From Arcuatula senhousia (lineage: Eukaryota; Mollusca; Bivalvia; Mytilida; Mytilidae): 64,000 nt of DNA. The stretch lies in NCBI GenBank assembly GCA_963971305.1, contig CAXARO010001826.1, positions 42,789 through 106,788 of the forward strand. The letters run 5' to 3'. The position numbers were made by a program, and so were the translations under genes. Position 1 is the first letter of the stretch; each line of letters opens with the position of its first letter. Below, piece after piece: positions 43,201-56,768 of this stretch. A model generated the notes under the pieces. That model worked only from the letters and a program-made list of their open reading frames with translations. It was not told the origin of the DNA and did no database searches.

Positions 43201-43605
43201 TGAATAGAGACGCAAGGCATTATAGCTTGCTATGCAAATGTTAAGCAAAATTTGATGATGTGTTTCCATGGACGCCATTATTGCAGATTTTTTTCACGGA
43301 AATTTTCCAAATTTTCACAAATATGTTTGAAATAGGCTAGAAAATGACTTAAGCACAACAGAATACCAATTTTGTTACGAAAATACAAAATTTGATTCAA
43401 AACAAACGGGGAAAGAATCTAACGTTATTGCAGGAAAATGTCAAAAAAAGAGCTTGATCAGAAAAGGGCTTCCGTCTTTGAGCGTGCGTTACTATGGTAA
43501 AACATAAAAAAAAATCATAATATCCGGTATTCCTCAAGTGGTTACATACTCAAGAAGAGAAAAATGCAACTCATGTTAAATTTTCAAAAAATGCAAAAGC
43601 ATTAT

Positions 43606-44275
43606 GGTAGTACTCCACAATTAGGATTTTTTCACAGTATTGTTTTCGTATGTGGCCCCTGTGAACGTTTTTGTTAAATGAAAATATTGATTCGTTTTGG
43701 TCTTAAAACATGACAAATAAAAAATCTGGACCCGTTATATAAAAATTACGATCCACGGTTATTGTTTTAAAGAATAATTTAGAAAAAATCAACACCAATG
43801 ATCATAAAGCGTCGCTTCCGGCTGTGCATGGTGACCAGCGGATGGGCTTAAATTTAAATGTGCTATTTTTAGATTTTTAAGTTTGAACAATTTTAGCGGA
43901 AAAAAGAGCCGAAGTCGGATAGGTTTATTTGGTCTTAAAAGAAAGGACTGTTTTCAGGCTTTCATTTCATACATGTTACGTTTCACCTGAACCGAAAGCT
44001 CGACTACTGGCAACGTTCAAAAAAAGGACAAAACCTCGATTTTTGCGTATTTTTGTCCCCAAATTTTTGACAAATGTTAAGAGTTGCTAGGGGCAACGAG
44101 TACAACAAAGAAACCAAATACGGCACTAAACACGACTAAACATGCCCGGAGTTTGGAACACCACCTAGTTCAAAGTGCAAATAGCAGTTTAAGCGATTAC
44201 AAGAACCCAGGACAAAATAGTCAACGTCGAGCACATGCAAAAATGAGCTAAATAAATTAATTGTGGAGTACTACC
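43606..44275 (+). mobile_element. E copy with an expanded right flank
   Basis: This is a normal 670-bp E, but its right flank reads ATATATATGGC instead of ATATGGC, four bases longer than at every other filled site. The left flank is unchanged. The alteration is exactly at the element boundary. Confidence 0.88.
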
Positions 44276-47200
44276 ATATATATGGCATTATTCTCATTAA
44301 AATTTTGAGAGTATATCTTGATTTTAGTCCTTGGTTTCATTGTTGAAAATAAAGCTAATATATTTGAGAATTACTTGTTTCAAAAATTTTGGGAAAAATA
44401 TCAGTTATTAAGCATTAATGCCCATAGCAACCAAACATGCTTATTTTTGAAAATATCGTCAATAACGTTATATTTTGTACAGCTGGTTAGGCTGTATGTA
44501 ACGCTAACAACGTTGATAATTTCCCCGGAAGAAATAAAAATTACACAATATAGTATATTTCCCCGTATGTAAATCATAAAATTGTAATTTTTAGTCGGCT
44601 TGAATAGAGACGCAAGGCATTATAGCTTGCTATGCAAATGTTAAGCAAAATTTGATGATGTGTTTCCATGGACGCCATTATTGCAGATTTTTTTCACGGA
44701 AATTTTCCAAATTTTCACAAATATGTTTGAAATAGGCTAGAAAATGACTTAAGCACAACAGAATACCAATTTTGTTACGAAAATACAAAATTTGATTCAA
44801 AACAAACGGGGAAAGAATCTAACGTTATTGCAGGAAAATGTCAAAAAAAGAGCTTGATCAGAAAAGGGCTTCCGTCTTTGAGCGTGCGTTACTATGGTAA
44901 AACATAAAAAAAAATCATAATATCCGGTATTCCTCAAGTGGTTACATACTCAAGAAGAGAAAAATGCAACTCATGTTAAATTTTCAAAAAATGCAAAAGC
45001 AATATGGCATTATTCTCATTAAAATTTTGAGAGTATATCTTGATTTTAGTCCTTGGTTTCATTGTTGAAAATAAAGCTAATATATTTGAGAATTACTTGT
45101 TTCAAAAATTTTGGGAAAAATATCAGTTATTAAGCATTAATGCCCATAGCAACCAAACATGCTTATTTTTGAAAATATCGTCAATAACGTTATATTTTGT
45201 ACAGCTGGTTAGGCTGTATGTAACGCTAACAACGTTGATAATTTCCCCGGAAGAAATAAAAATTACACAATATAGTATATTTCCCCGTATGTAAATCATA
45301 AAATTGTAATTTTTAGTCGGCTTGAATAGAGACGCAAGGCATTATAGCTTGCTATGCAAATGTTAAGCAAAATTTGATGATGTGTTTCCATGGACGCCAT
45401 TATTGCAGATTTTTTTCACGGAAATTTTCCAAATTTTCACAAATATGTTTGAAATAGGCTAGAAAATGACTTAAGCACAACAGAATACCAATTTTGTTAC
45501 GAAAATACAAAATTTGATTCAAAACAAACGGGGAAAGAATCTAACGTTATTGCAGGAAAATGTCAAAAAAAGAGCTTGATCAGAAAAGGGCTTCCGTCTT
45601 TGAGCGTGCGTTACTATGGTAAAACATAAAAAAAAATCATAATATCCGGTATTCCTCAAGTGGTTACATACTCAAGAAGAGAAAAATGCAACTCATGTTA
45701 AATTTTCAAAAAATGCAAAAGCATTATGGTAGTACTCCACAATTAGGATTTTTTCACAGTATTGTTTTCGTATGTGGCCCCTGTGAACGTTTTTGTTAAA
45801 TGAAAATATTGATTCGTTTTGGTCTTAAAACATGACAAATAAAAAATCTGGACCCGTTATATAAAAATTACGATCCACGGTTATTGTTTTAAAGAATAAT
45901 TTAGAAAAAATCAACACCAATGATCATAAAGCGTCGCTTCCGGCTGTGCATGGTGACCAGCGGATGGGCTTAAATTTAAATGTGCTATTTTTAGATTTTT
46001 AAGTTTGAACAATTTTAGCGGAAAAAAGAGCCGAAGTCGGATAGGTTTATTTGGTCTTAAAAGAAAGGACTGTTTTCAGGCTTTCATTTCATACATGTTA
46101 CGTTTCACCTGAACCGAAAGCTCGACTACTGGCAACGTTCAAAAAAAGGACAAAACCTCGATTTTTGCGTATTTTTGTCCCCAAATTTTTGACAAATGTT
46201 AAGAGTTGCTAGGGGCAACGAGTACAACAAAGAAACCAAATACGGCACTAAACACGACTAAACATGCCCGGAGTTTGGAACACCACCTAGTTCAAAGTGC
46301 AAATAGCAGTTTAAGCGATTACAAGAACCCAGGACAAAATAGTCAACGTCGAGCACATGCAAAAATGAGCTAAATAAATTAATTGTGGAGTACTACCATA
46401 TGGCATTATTCTCATTAAAATTTTGAGAGTATATCTTGATTTTAGTCCTTGGTTTCATTGTTGAAAATAAAGCTAATATATTTGAGAATTACTTGTTTCA
46501 AAAATTTTGGGAAAAATATCAGTTATTAAGCATTAATGCCCATAGCAACCAAACATGCTTATTTTTGAAAATATCGTCAATAACGTTATATTTTGTACAG
46601 CTGGTTAGGCTGTATGTAACGCTAACAACGTTGATAATTTCCCCGGAAGAAATAAAAATTACACAATATAGTATATTTCCCCGTATGTAAATCATAAAAT
46701 TGTAATTTTTAGTCGGCTTGAATAGAGACGCAAGGCATTATAGCTTGCTATGCAAATGTTAAGCAAAATTTGATGATGTGTTTCCATGGACGCCATTATT
46801 GCAGATTTTTTTCACGGAAATTTTCCAAATTTTCACAAATATGTTTGAAATAGGCTAGAAAATGACTTAAGCACAACAGAATACCAATTTTGTTACGAAA
46901 ATACAAAATTTGATTCAAAACAAACGGGGAAAGAATCTAACGTTATTGCAGGAAAATGTCAAAAAAAGAGCTTGATCAGAAAAGGGCTTCCGTCTTTGAG
47001 CGTGCGTTACTATGGTAAAACATAAAAAAAAATCATAATATCCGGTATTCCTCAAGTGGTTACATACTCAAGAAGAGAAAAATGCAACTCATGTTAAATT
47101 TTCAAAAAATGCAAAAGCAATATGGCATTATTCTCATTAAAATTTTGAGAGTATATCTTGATTTTAGTCCTTGGTTTCATTGTTGAAAATAAAGCTAATA

Positions 47201-50200
47201 TATTTGAGAATTACTTGTTTCAAAAATTTTGGGAAAAATATCAGTTATTAAGCATTAATGCCCATAGCAACCAAACATGCTTATTTTTGAAAATATCGTC
47301 AATAACGTTATATTTTGTACAGCTGGTTAGGCTGTATGTAACGCTAACAACGTTGATAATTTCCCCGGAAGAAATAAAAATTACACAATATAGTATATTT
47401 CCCCGTATGTAAATCATAAAATTGTAATTTTTAGTCGGCTTGAATAGAGACGCAAGGCATTATAGCTTGCTATGCAAATGTTAAGCAAAATTTGATGATG
47501 TGTTTCCATGGACGCCATTATTGCAGATTTTTTTCACGGAAATTTTCCAAATTTTCACAAATATGTTTGAAATAGGCTAGAAAATGACTTAAGCACAACA
47601 GAATACCAATTTTGTTACGAAAATACAAAATTTGATTCAAAACAAACGGGGAAAGAATCTAACGTTATTGCAGGAAAATGTCAAAAAAAGAGCTTGATCA
47701 GAAAAGGGCTTCCGTCTTTGAGCGTGCGTTACTATGGTAAAACATAAAAAAAAATCATAATATCCGGTATTCCTCAAGTGGTTACATACTCAAGAAGAGA
47801 AAAATGCAACTCATGTTAAATTTTCAAAAAATGCAAAAGCATTATGGTAGTACTCCACAATTAGGATTTTTTCACAGTATTGTTTTCGTATGTGGCCCCT
47901 GTGAACGTTTTTGTTAAATGAAAATATTGATTCGTTTTGGTCTTAAAACATGACAAATAAAAAATCTGGACCCGTTATATAAAAATTACGATCCACGGTT
48001 ATTGTTTTAAAGAATAATTTAGAAAAAATCAACACCAATGATCATAAAGCGTCGCTTCCGGCTGTGCATGGTGACCAGCGGATGGGCTTAAATTTAAATG
48101 TGCTATTTTTAGATTTTTAAGTTTGAACAATTTTAGCGGAAAAAAGAGCCGAAGTCGGATAGGTTTATTTGGTCTTAAAAGAAAGGACTGTTTTCAGGCT
48201 TTCATTTCATACATGTTACGTTTCACCTGAACCGAAAGCTCGACTACTGGCAACGTTCAAAAAAAGGACAAAACCTCGATTTTTGCGTATTTTTGTCCCC
48301 AAATTTTTGACAAATGTTAAGAGTTGCTAGGGGCAACGAGTACAACAAAGAAACCAAATACGGCACTAAACACGACTAAACATGCCCGGAGTTTGGAACA
48401 CCACCTAGTTCAAAGTGCAAATAGCAGTTTAAGCGATTACAAGAACCCAGGACAAAATAGTCAACGTCGAGCACATGCAAAAATGAGCTAAATAAATTAA
48501 TTGTGGAGTACTACCATATGGCATTATTCTCATTAAAATTTTGAGAGTATATCTTGATTTTAGTCCTTGGTTTCATTGTTGAAAATAAAGCTAATATATT
48601 TGAGAATTACTTGTTTCAAAAATTTTGGGAAAAATATCAGTTATTAAGCATTAATGCCCATAGCAACCAAACATGCTTATTTTTGAAAATATCGTCAATA
48701 ACGTTATATTTTGTACAGCTGGTTAGGCTGTATGTAACGCTAACAACGTTGATAATTTCCCCGGAAGAAATAAAAATTACACAATATAGTATATTTCCCC
48801 GTATGTAAATCATAAAATTGTAATTTTTAGTCGGCTTGAATAGAGACGCAAGGCATTATAGCTTGCTATGCAAATGTTAAGCAAAATTTGATGATGTGTT
48901 TCCATGGACGCCATTATTGCAGATTTTTTTCACGGAAATTTTCCAAATTTTCACAAATATGTTTGAAATAGGCTAGAAAATGACTTAAGCACAACAGAAT
49001 ACCAATTTTGTTACGAAAATACAAAATTTGATTCAAAACAAACGGGGAAAGAATCTAACGTTATTGCAGGAAAATGTCAAAAAAAGAGCTTGATCAGAAA
49101 AGGGCTTCCGTCTTTGAGCGTGCGTTACTATGGTAAAACATAAAAAAAAATCATAATATCCGGTATTCCTCAAGTGGTTACATACTCAAGAAGAGAAAAA
49201 TGCAACTCATGTTAAATTTTCAAAAAATGCAAAAGCAATATGGCATTATTCTCATTAAAATTTTGAGAGTATATCTTGATTTTAGTCCTTGGTTTCATTG
49301 TTGAAAATAAAGCTAATATATTTGAGAATTACTTGTTTCAAAAATTTTGGGAAAAATATCAGTTATTAAGCATTAATGCCCATAGCAACCAAACATGCTT
49401 ATTTTTGAAAATATCGTCAATAACGTTATATTTTGTACAGCTGGTTAGGCTGTATGTAACGCTAACAACGTTGATAATTTCCCCGGAAGAAATAAAAATT
49501 ACACAATATAGTATATTTCCCCGTATGTAAATCATAAAATTGTAATTTTTAGTCGGCTTGAATAGAGACGCAAGGCATTATAGCTTGCTATGCAAATGTT
49601 AAGCAAAATTTGATGATGTGTTTCCATGGACGCCATTATTGCAGATTTTTTTCACGGAAATTTTCCAAATTTTCACAAATATGTTTGAAATAGGCTAGAA
49701 AATGACTTAAGCACAACAGAATACCAATTTTGTTACGAAAATACAAAATTTGATTCAAAACAAACGGGGAAAGAATCTAACGTTATTGCAGGAAAATGTC
49801 AAAAAAAGAGCTTGATCAGAAAAGGGCTTCCGTCTTTGAGCGTGCGTTACTATGGTAAAACATAAAAAAAAATCATAATATCCGGTATTCCTCAAGTGGT
49901 TACATACTCAAGAAGAGAAAAATGCAACTCATGTTAAATTTTCAAAAAATGCAAAAGCATTATGGTAGTACTCCACAATTAGGATTTTTTCACAGTATTG
50001 TTTTCGTATGTGGCCCCTGTGAACGTTTTTGTTAAATGAAAATATTGATTCGTTTTGGTCTTAAAACATGACAAATAAAAAATCTGGACCCGTTATATAA
50101 AAATTACGATCCACGGTTATTGTTTTAAAGAATAATTTAGAAAAAATCAACACCAATGATCATAAAGCGTCGCTTCCGGCTGTGCATGGTGACCAGCGGA

Positions 50201-53200
50201 TGGGCTTAAATTTAAATGTGCTATTTTTAGATTTTTAAGTTTGAACAATTTTAGCGGAAAAAAGAGCCGAAGTCGGATAGGTTTATTTGGTCTTAAAAGA
50301 AAGGACTGTTTTCAGGCTTTCATTTCATACATGTTACGTTTCACCTGAACCGAAAGCTCGACTACTGGCAACGTTCAAAAAAAGGACAAAACCTCGATTT
50401 TTGCGTATTTTTGTCCCCAAATTTTTGACAAATGTTAAGAGTTGCTAGGGGCAACGAGTACAACAAAGAAACCAAATACGGCACTAAACACGACTAAACA
50501 TGCCCGGAGTTTGGAACACCACCTAGTTCAAAGTGCAAATAGCAGTTTAAGCGATTACAAGAACCCAGGACAAAATAGTCAACGTCGAGCACATGCAAAA
50601 ATGAGCTAAATAAATTAATTGTGGAGTACTACCATATGGCATTATTCTCATTAAAATTTTGAGAGTATATCTTGATTTTAGTCCTTGGTTTCATTGTTGA
50701 AAATAAAGCTAATATATTTGAGAATTACTTGTTTCAAAAATTTTGGGAAAAATATCAGTTATTAAGCATTAATGCCCATAGCAACCAAACATGCTTATTT
50801 TTGAAAATATCGTCAATAACGTTATATTTTGTACAGCTGGTTAGGCTGTATGTAACGCTAACAACGTTGATAATTTCCCCGGAAGAAATAAAAATTACAC
50901 AATATAGTATATTTCCCCGTATGTAAATCATAAAATTGTAATTTTTAGTCGGCTTGAATAGAGACGCAAGGCATTATAGCTTGCTATGCAAATGTTAAGC
51001 AAAATTTGATGATGTGTTTCCATGGACGCCATTATTGCAGATTTTTTTCACGGAAATTTTCCAAATTTTCACAAATATGTTTGAAATAGGCTAGAAAATG
51101 ACTTAAGCACAACAGAATACCAATTTTGTTACGAAAATACAAAATTTGATTCAAAACAAACGGGGAAAGAATCTAACGTTATTGCAGGAAAATGTCAAAA
51201 AAAGAGCTTGATCAGAAAAGGGCTTCCGTCTTTGAGCGTGCGTTACTATGGTAAAACATAAAAAAAAATCATAATATCCGGTATTCCTCAAGTGGTTACA
51301 TACTCAAGAAGAGAAAAATGCAACTCATGTTAAATTTTCAAAAAATGCAAAAGCATTATGGTAGTACTCCACAATTAGGATTTTTTCACAGTATTGTTTT
51401 CGTATGTGGCCCCTGTGAACGTTTTTGTTAAATGAAAATATTGATTCGTTTTGGTCTTAAAACATGACAAATAAAAAATCTGGACCCGTTATATAAAAAT
51501 TACGATCCACGGTTATTGTTTTAAAGAATAATTTAGAAAAAATCAACACCAATGATCATAAAGCGTCGCTTCCGGCTGTGCATGGTGACCAGCGGATGGG
51601 CTTAAATTTAAATGTGCTATTTTTAGATTTTTAAGTTTGAACAATTTTAGCGGAAAAAAGAGCCGAAGTCGGATAGGTTTATTTGGTCTTAAAAGAAAGG
51701 ACTGTTTTCAGGCTTTCATTTCATACATGTTACGTTTCACCTGAACCGAAAGCTCGACTACTGGCAACGTTCAAAAAAAGGACAAAACCTCGATTTTTGC
51801 GTATTTTTGTCCCCAAATTTTTGACAAATGTTAAGAGTTGCTAGGGGCAACGAGTACAACAAAGAAACCAAATACGGCACTAAACACGACTAAACATGCC
51901 CGGAGTTTGGAACACCACCTAGTTCAAAGTGCAAATAGCAGTTTAAGCGATTACAAGAACCCAGGACAAAATAGTCAACGTCGAGCACATGCAAAAATGA
52001 GCTAAATAAATTAATTGTGGAGTACTACCATATGGCATTATTCTCATTAAAATTTTGAGAGTATATCTTGATTTTAGTCCTTGGTTTCATTGTTGAAAAT
52101 AAAGCTAATATATTTGAGAATTACTTGTTTCAAAAATTTTGGGAAAAATATCAGTTATTAAGCATTAATGCCCATAGCAACCAAACATGCTTATTTTTGA
52201 AAATATCGTCAATAACGTTATATTTTGTACAGCTGGTTAGGCTGTATGTAACGCTAACAACGTTGATAATTTCCCCGGAAGAAATAAAAATTACACAATA
52301 TAGTATATTTCCCCGTATGTAAATCATAAAATTGTAATTTTTAGTCGGCTTGAATAGAGACGCAAGGCATTATAGCTTGCTATGCAAATGTTAAGCAAAA
52401 TTTGATGATGTGTTTCCATGGACGCCATTATTGCAGATTTTTTTCACGGAAATTTTCCAAATTTTCACAAATATGTTTGAAATAGGCTAGAAAATGACTT
52501 AAGCACAACAGAATACCAATTTTGTTACGAAAATACAAAATTTGATTCAAAACAAACGGGGAAAGAATCTAACGTTATTGCAGGAAAATGTCAAAAAAAG
52601 AGCTTGATCAGAAAAGGGCTTCCGTCTTTGAGCGTGCGTTACTATGGTAAAACATAAAAAAAAATCATAATATCCGGTATTCCTCAAGTGGTTACATACT
52701 CAAGAAGAGAAAAATGCAACTCATGTTAAATTTTCAAAAAATGCAAAAGCAATATGGCATTATTCTCATTAAAATTTTGAGAGTATATCTTGATTTTAGT
52801 CCTTGGTTTCATTGTTGAAAATAAAGCTAATATATTTGAGAATTACTTGTTTCAAAAATTTTGGGAAAAATATCAGTTATTAAGCATTAATGCCCATAGC
52901 AACCAAACATGCTTATTTTTGAAAATATCGTCAATAACGTTATATTTTGTACAGCTGGTTAGGCTGTATGTAACGCTAACAACGTTGATAATTTCCCCGG
53001 AAGAAATAAAAATTACACAATATAGTATATTTCCCCGTATGTAAATCATAAAATTGTAATTTTTAGTCGGCTTGAATAGAGACGCAAGGCATTATAGCTT
53101 GCTATGCAAATGTTAAGCAAAATTTGATGATGTGTTTCCATGGACGCCATTATTGCAGATTTTTTTCACGGAAATTTTCCAAATTTTCACAAATATGTTT

Positions 53201-56200
53201 GAAATAGGCTAGAAAATGACTTAAGCACAACAGAATACCAATTTTGTTACGAAAATACAAAATTTGATTCAAAACAAACGGGGAAAGAATCTAACGTTAT
53301 TGCAGGAAAATGTCAAAAAAAGAGCTTGATCAGAAAAGGGCTTCCGTCTTTGAGCGTGCGTTACTATGGTAAAACATAAAAAAAAATCATAATATCCGGT
53401 ATTCCTCAAGTGGTTACATACTCAAGAAGAGAAAAATGCAACTCATGTTAAATTTTCAAAAAATGCAAAAGCATTATGGTAGTACTCCACAATTAGGATT
53501 TTTTCACAGTATTGTTTTCGTATGTGGCCCCTGTGAACGTTTTTGTTAAATGAAAATATTGATTCGTTTTGGTCTTAAAACATGACAAATAAAAAATCTG
53601 GACCCGTTATATAAAAATTACGATCCACGGTTATTGTTTTAAAGAATAATTTAGAAAAAATCAACACCAATGATCATAAAGCGTCGCTTCCGGCTGTGCA
53701 TGGTGACCAGCGGATGGGCTTAAATTTAAATGTGCTATTTTTAGATTTTTAAGTTTGAACAATTTTAGCGGAAAAAAGAGCCGAAGTCGGATAGGTTTAT
53801 TTGGTCTTAAAAGAAAGGACTGTTTTCAGGCTTTCATTTCATACATGTTACGTTTCACCTGAACCGAAAGCTCGACTACTGGCAACGTTCAAAAAAAGGA
53901 CAAAACCTCGATTTTTGCGTATTTTTGTCCCCAAATTTTTGACAAATGTTAAGAGTTGCTAGGGGCAACGAGTACAACAAAGAAACCAAATACGGCACTA
54001 AACACGACTAAACATGCCCGGAGTTTGGAACACCACCTAGTTCAAAGTGCAAATAGCAGTTTAAGCGATTACAAGAACCCAGGACAAAATAGTCAACGTC
54101 GAGCACATGCAAAAATGAGCTAAATAAATTAATTGTGGAGTACTACCATATGGCATTATTCTCATTAAAATTTTGAGAGTATATCTTGATTTTAGTCCTT
54201 GGTTTCATTGTTGAAAATAAAGCTAATATATTTGAGAATTACTTGTTTCAAAAATTTTGGGAAAAATATCAGTTATTAAGCATTAATGCCCATAGCAACC
54301 AAACATGCTTATTTTTGAAAATATCGTCAATAACGTTATATTTTGTACAGCTGGTTAGGCTGTATGTAACGCTAACAACGTTGATAATTTCCCCGGAAGA
54401 AATAAAAATTACACAATATAGTATATTTCCCCGTATGTAAATCATAAAATTGTAATTTTTAGTCGGCTTGAATAGAGACGCAAGGCATTATAGCTTGCTA
54501 TGCAAATGTTAAGCAAAATTTGATGATGTGTTTCCATGGACGCCATTATTGCAGATTTTTTTCACGGAAATTTTCCAAATTTTCACAAATATGTTTGAAA
54601 TAGGCTAGAAAATGACTTAAGCACAACAGAATACCAATTTTGTTACGAAAATACAAAATTTGATTCAAAACAAACGGGGAAAGAATCTAACGTTATTGCA
54701 GGAAAATGTCAAAAAAAGAGCTTGATCAGAAAAGGGCTTCCGTCTTTGAGCGTGCGTTACTATGGTAAAACATAAAAAAAAATCATAATATCCGGTATTC
54801 CTCAAGTGGTTACATACTCAAGAAGAGAAAAATGCAACTCATGTTAAATTTTCAAAAAATGCAAAAGCAATATGGCATTATTCTCATTAAAATTTTGAGA
54901 GTATATCTTGATTTTAGTCCTTGGTTTCATTGTTGAAAATAAAGCTAATATATTTGAGAATTACTTGTTTCAAAAATTTTGGGAAAAATATCAGTTATTA
55001 AGCATTAATGCCCATAGCAACCAAACATGCTTATTTTTGAAAATATCGTCAATAACGTTATATTTTGTACAGCTGGTTAGGCTGTATGTAACGCTAACAA
55101 CGTTGATAATTTCCCCGGAAGAAATAAAAATTACACAATATAGTATATTTCCCCGTATGTAAATCATAAAATTGTAATTTTTAGTCGGCTTGAATAGAGA
55201 CGCAAGGCATTATAGCTTGCTATGCAAATGTTAAGCAAAATTTGATGATGTGTTTCCATGGACGCCATTATTGCAGATTTTTTTCACGGAAATTTTCCAA
55301 ATTTTCACAAATATGTTTGAAATAGGCTAGAAAATGACTTAAGCACAACAGAATACCAATTTTGTTACGAAAATACAAAATTTGATTCAAAACAAACGGG
55401 GAAAGAATCTAACGTTATTGCAGGAAAATGTCAAAAAAAGAGCTTGATCAGAAAAGGGCTTCCGTCTTTGAGCGTGCGTTACTATGGTAAAACATAAAAA
55501 AAAATCATAATATCCGGTATTCCTCAAGTGGTTACATACTCAAGAAGAGAAAAATGCAACTCATGTTAAATTTTCAAAAAATGCAAAAGCATTATGGTAG
55601 TACTCCACAATTAGGATTTTTTCACAGTATTGTTTTCGTATGTGGCCCCTGTGAACGTTTTTGTTAAATGAAAATATTGATTCGTTTTGGTCTTAAAACA
55701 TGACAAATAAAAAATCTGGACCCGTTATATAAAAATTACGATCCACGGTTATTGTTTTAAAGAATAATTTAGAAAAAATCAACACCAATGATCATAAAGC
55801 GTCGCTTCCGGCTGTGCATGGTGACCAGCGGATGGGCTTAAATTTAAATGTGCTATTTTTAGATTTTTAAGTTTGAACAATTTTAGCGGAAAAAAGAGCC
55901 GAAGTCGGATAGGTTTATTTGGTCTTAAAAGAAAGGACTGTTTTCAGGCTTTCATTTCATACATGTTACGTTTCACCTGAACCGAAAGCTCGACTACTGG
56001 CAACGTTCAAAAAAAGGACAAAACCTCGATTTTTGCGTATTTTTGTCCCCAAATTTTTGACAAATGTTAAGAGTTGCTAGGGGCAACGAGTACAACAAAG
56101 AAACCAAATACGGCACTAAACACGACTAAACATGCCCGGAGTTTGGAACACCACCTAGTTCAAAGTGCAAATAGCAGTTTAAGCGATTACAAGAACCCAG

Positions 56201-56265
56201 GACAAAATAGTCAACGTCGAGCACATGCAAAAATGAGCTAAATAAATTAATTGTGGAGTACTACC
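44276..56265 (+). repeat. Higher-order repeat block: filled and E-less units alternating (about 2118 bp)
   Basis: Here S units with E and S units with the variant c junction alternate. Repeats of the 1396 + 722 pair give spacings of 2118 bp (45040 to 47158 to 49276, and 52790 to 54908), with one extra filled unit near 50672-52068. The shared scar implies that a dimer, not single monomers, was amplified in this part of the array. Confidence 0.8.
55596..56265 (+). mobile_element. Terminal E copy forming the right edge of the array
   Basis: The last E is full length and identical in type to the others, but what follows is not ATATGGC. It is TTATTCCCCAG, unrelated to the satellite. The array therefore ends exactly at an E terminal inverted repeat, with TTA (56266-56268) in the position of a target duplication. 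Confidence 0.93.
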
Positions 56266-56293
56266 TTATTCCCCAGTCACACATTCACGGATT
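56266..56293 (+). repeat. Left terminal inverted repeat of the nested complex
   Basis: It carries the motif CCCCAGT then CACATTCACGGAT and pairs with 62016-62044 with a few mismatches. It starts with TTAT immediately after the final E of the array. Confidence 0.65.
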
Positions 56294-56768
56294 TAAAGCC
56301 GGATGAGCTACGGAAACGATCTGGCATTTTGTTGTAATCTGTGTATCAATCCGTACCTCATCCGTGCTGTAACTTCGTCTAACCGTTATAAAACGTTCTA
56401 AAAATTTATTTCTGCGACAAATTTTGAACATGTTCAAAAGTAAGCTACGGATCAAACCACCGTAGAGAATCGTAACATTCTTTGCTCAACCGTATCAGAT
56501 CGTTCCAAAACCGTATTTTAATCTGTTTTGACTCCTTATGAATCCGTAGCATTTCGCCTGCCTTGTTCAGCTACGGTTTGAGTACGGTGTTGCTACGTAT
56601 TCCCTTCGGTTTGTTGCGACGAATTTACTGACAAGCAAGGACTTGATACGTTTCTATACGGACGAGTCAAACTCCTCACAGTTCCAGTTCCCGTCCGTTA
56701 CGGTCCGAACACTAATCACTGCATCAGGCTTTCCGGACTTAACGTCACTTTAGAATAGTGCGTACTCA
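56294..56768. repeat. Subterminal DNA rich in CCGTA/TACGG motifs
   Basis: Short motifs of the form GCTACGG, CCGTAGC, CCGTAT and ACCGT recur on both strands. The same flavour of sequence reappears at about 59600-59770, 60846-61028 and 61962-62015, so the parts probably once formed one element now split by insertions. Clustered short subterminal motifs are typical of transposase-binding regions in several DNA transposon families; that role is inferred here. Confidence 0.5.

Larger units (their letters stand above)
1..56265 (+). repeat. Tandem satellite array (S monomer, with and without inserted element E)
   Basis: The whole stretch is a head-to-tail array of one monomer S (722-726 bp). In most units a 670-bp element E is inserted at one fixed site, so spacings are 1396 bp (E present) or 722/724/726 bp (E absent). 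I count 47 forward S monomers plus one inverted one. Forward E copies start at 25, 1421, 4263, 5659, 7055, 8451, 10569, 13412, 14808, 16926, 18322, 20442, 21838 (interrupted), 25302, 27422, 28818, 30214, 31610, 33730, 35128, 38696, 40814, 42210, 43606, 45728, 47846, 49964, 51360, 53478 and 55596, each 670 bp. The array enters from beyond the left edge of the window. Copies are almost identical, which implies recent amplification or homogenisation. No coding function is supported. Confidence 0.97.

Noticed and set aside
1..56265. Centromeric satellite with a CENP-B-like box
   Set aside because: I found no box-like motif in the monomer, and nothing in the window shows a centromeric location.
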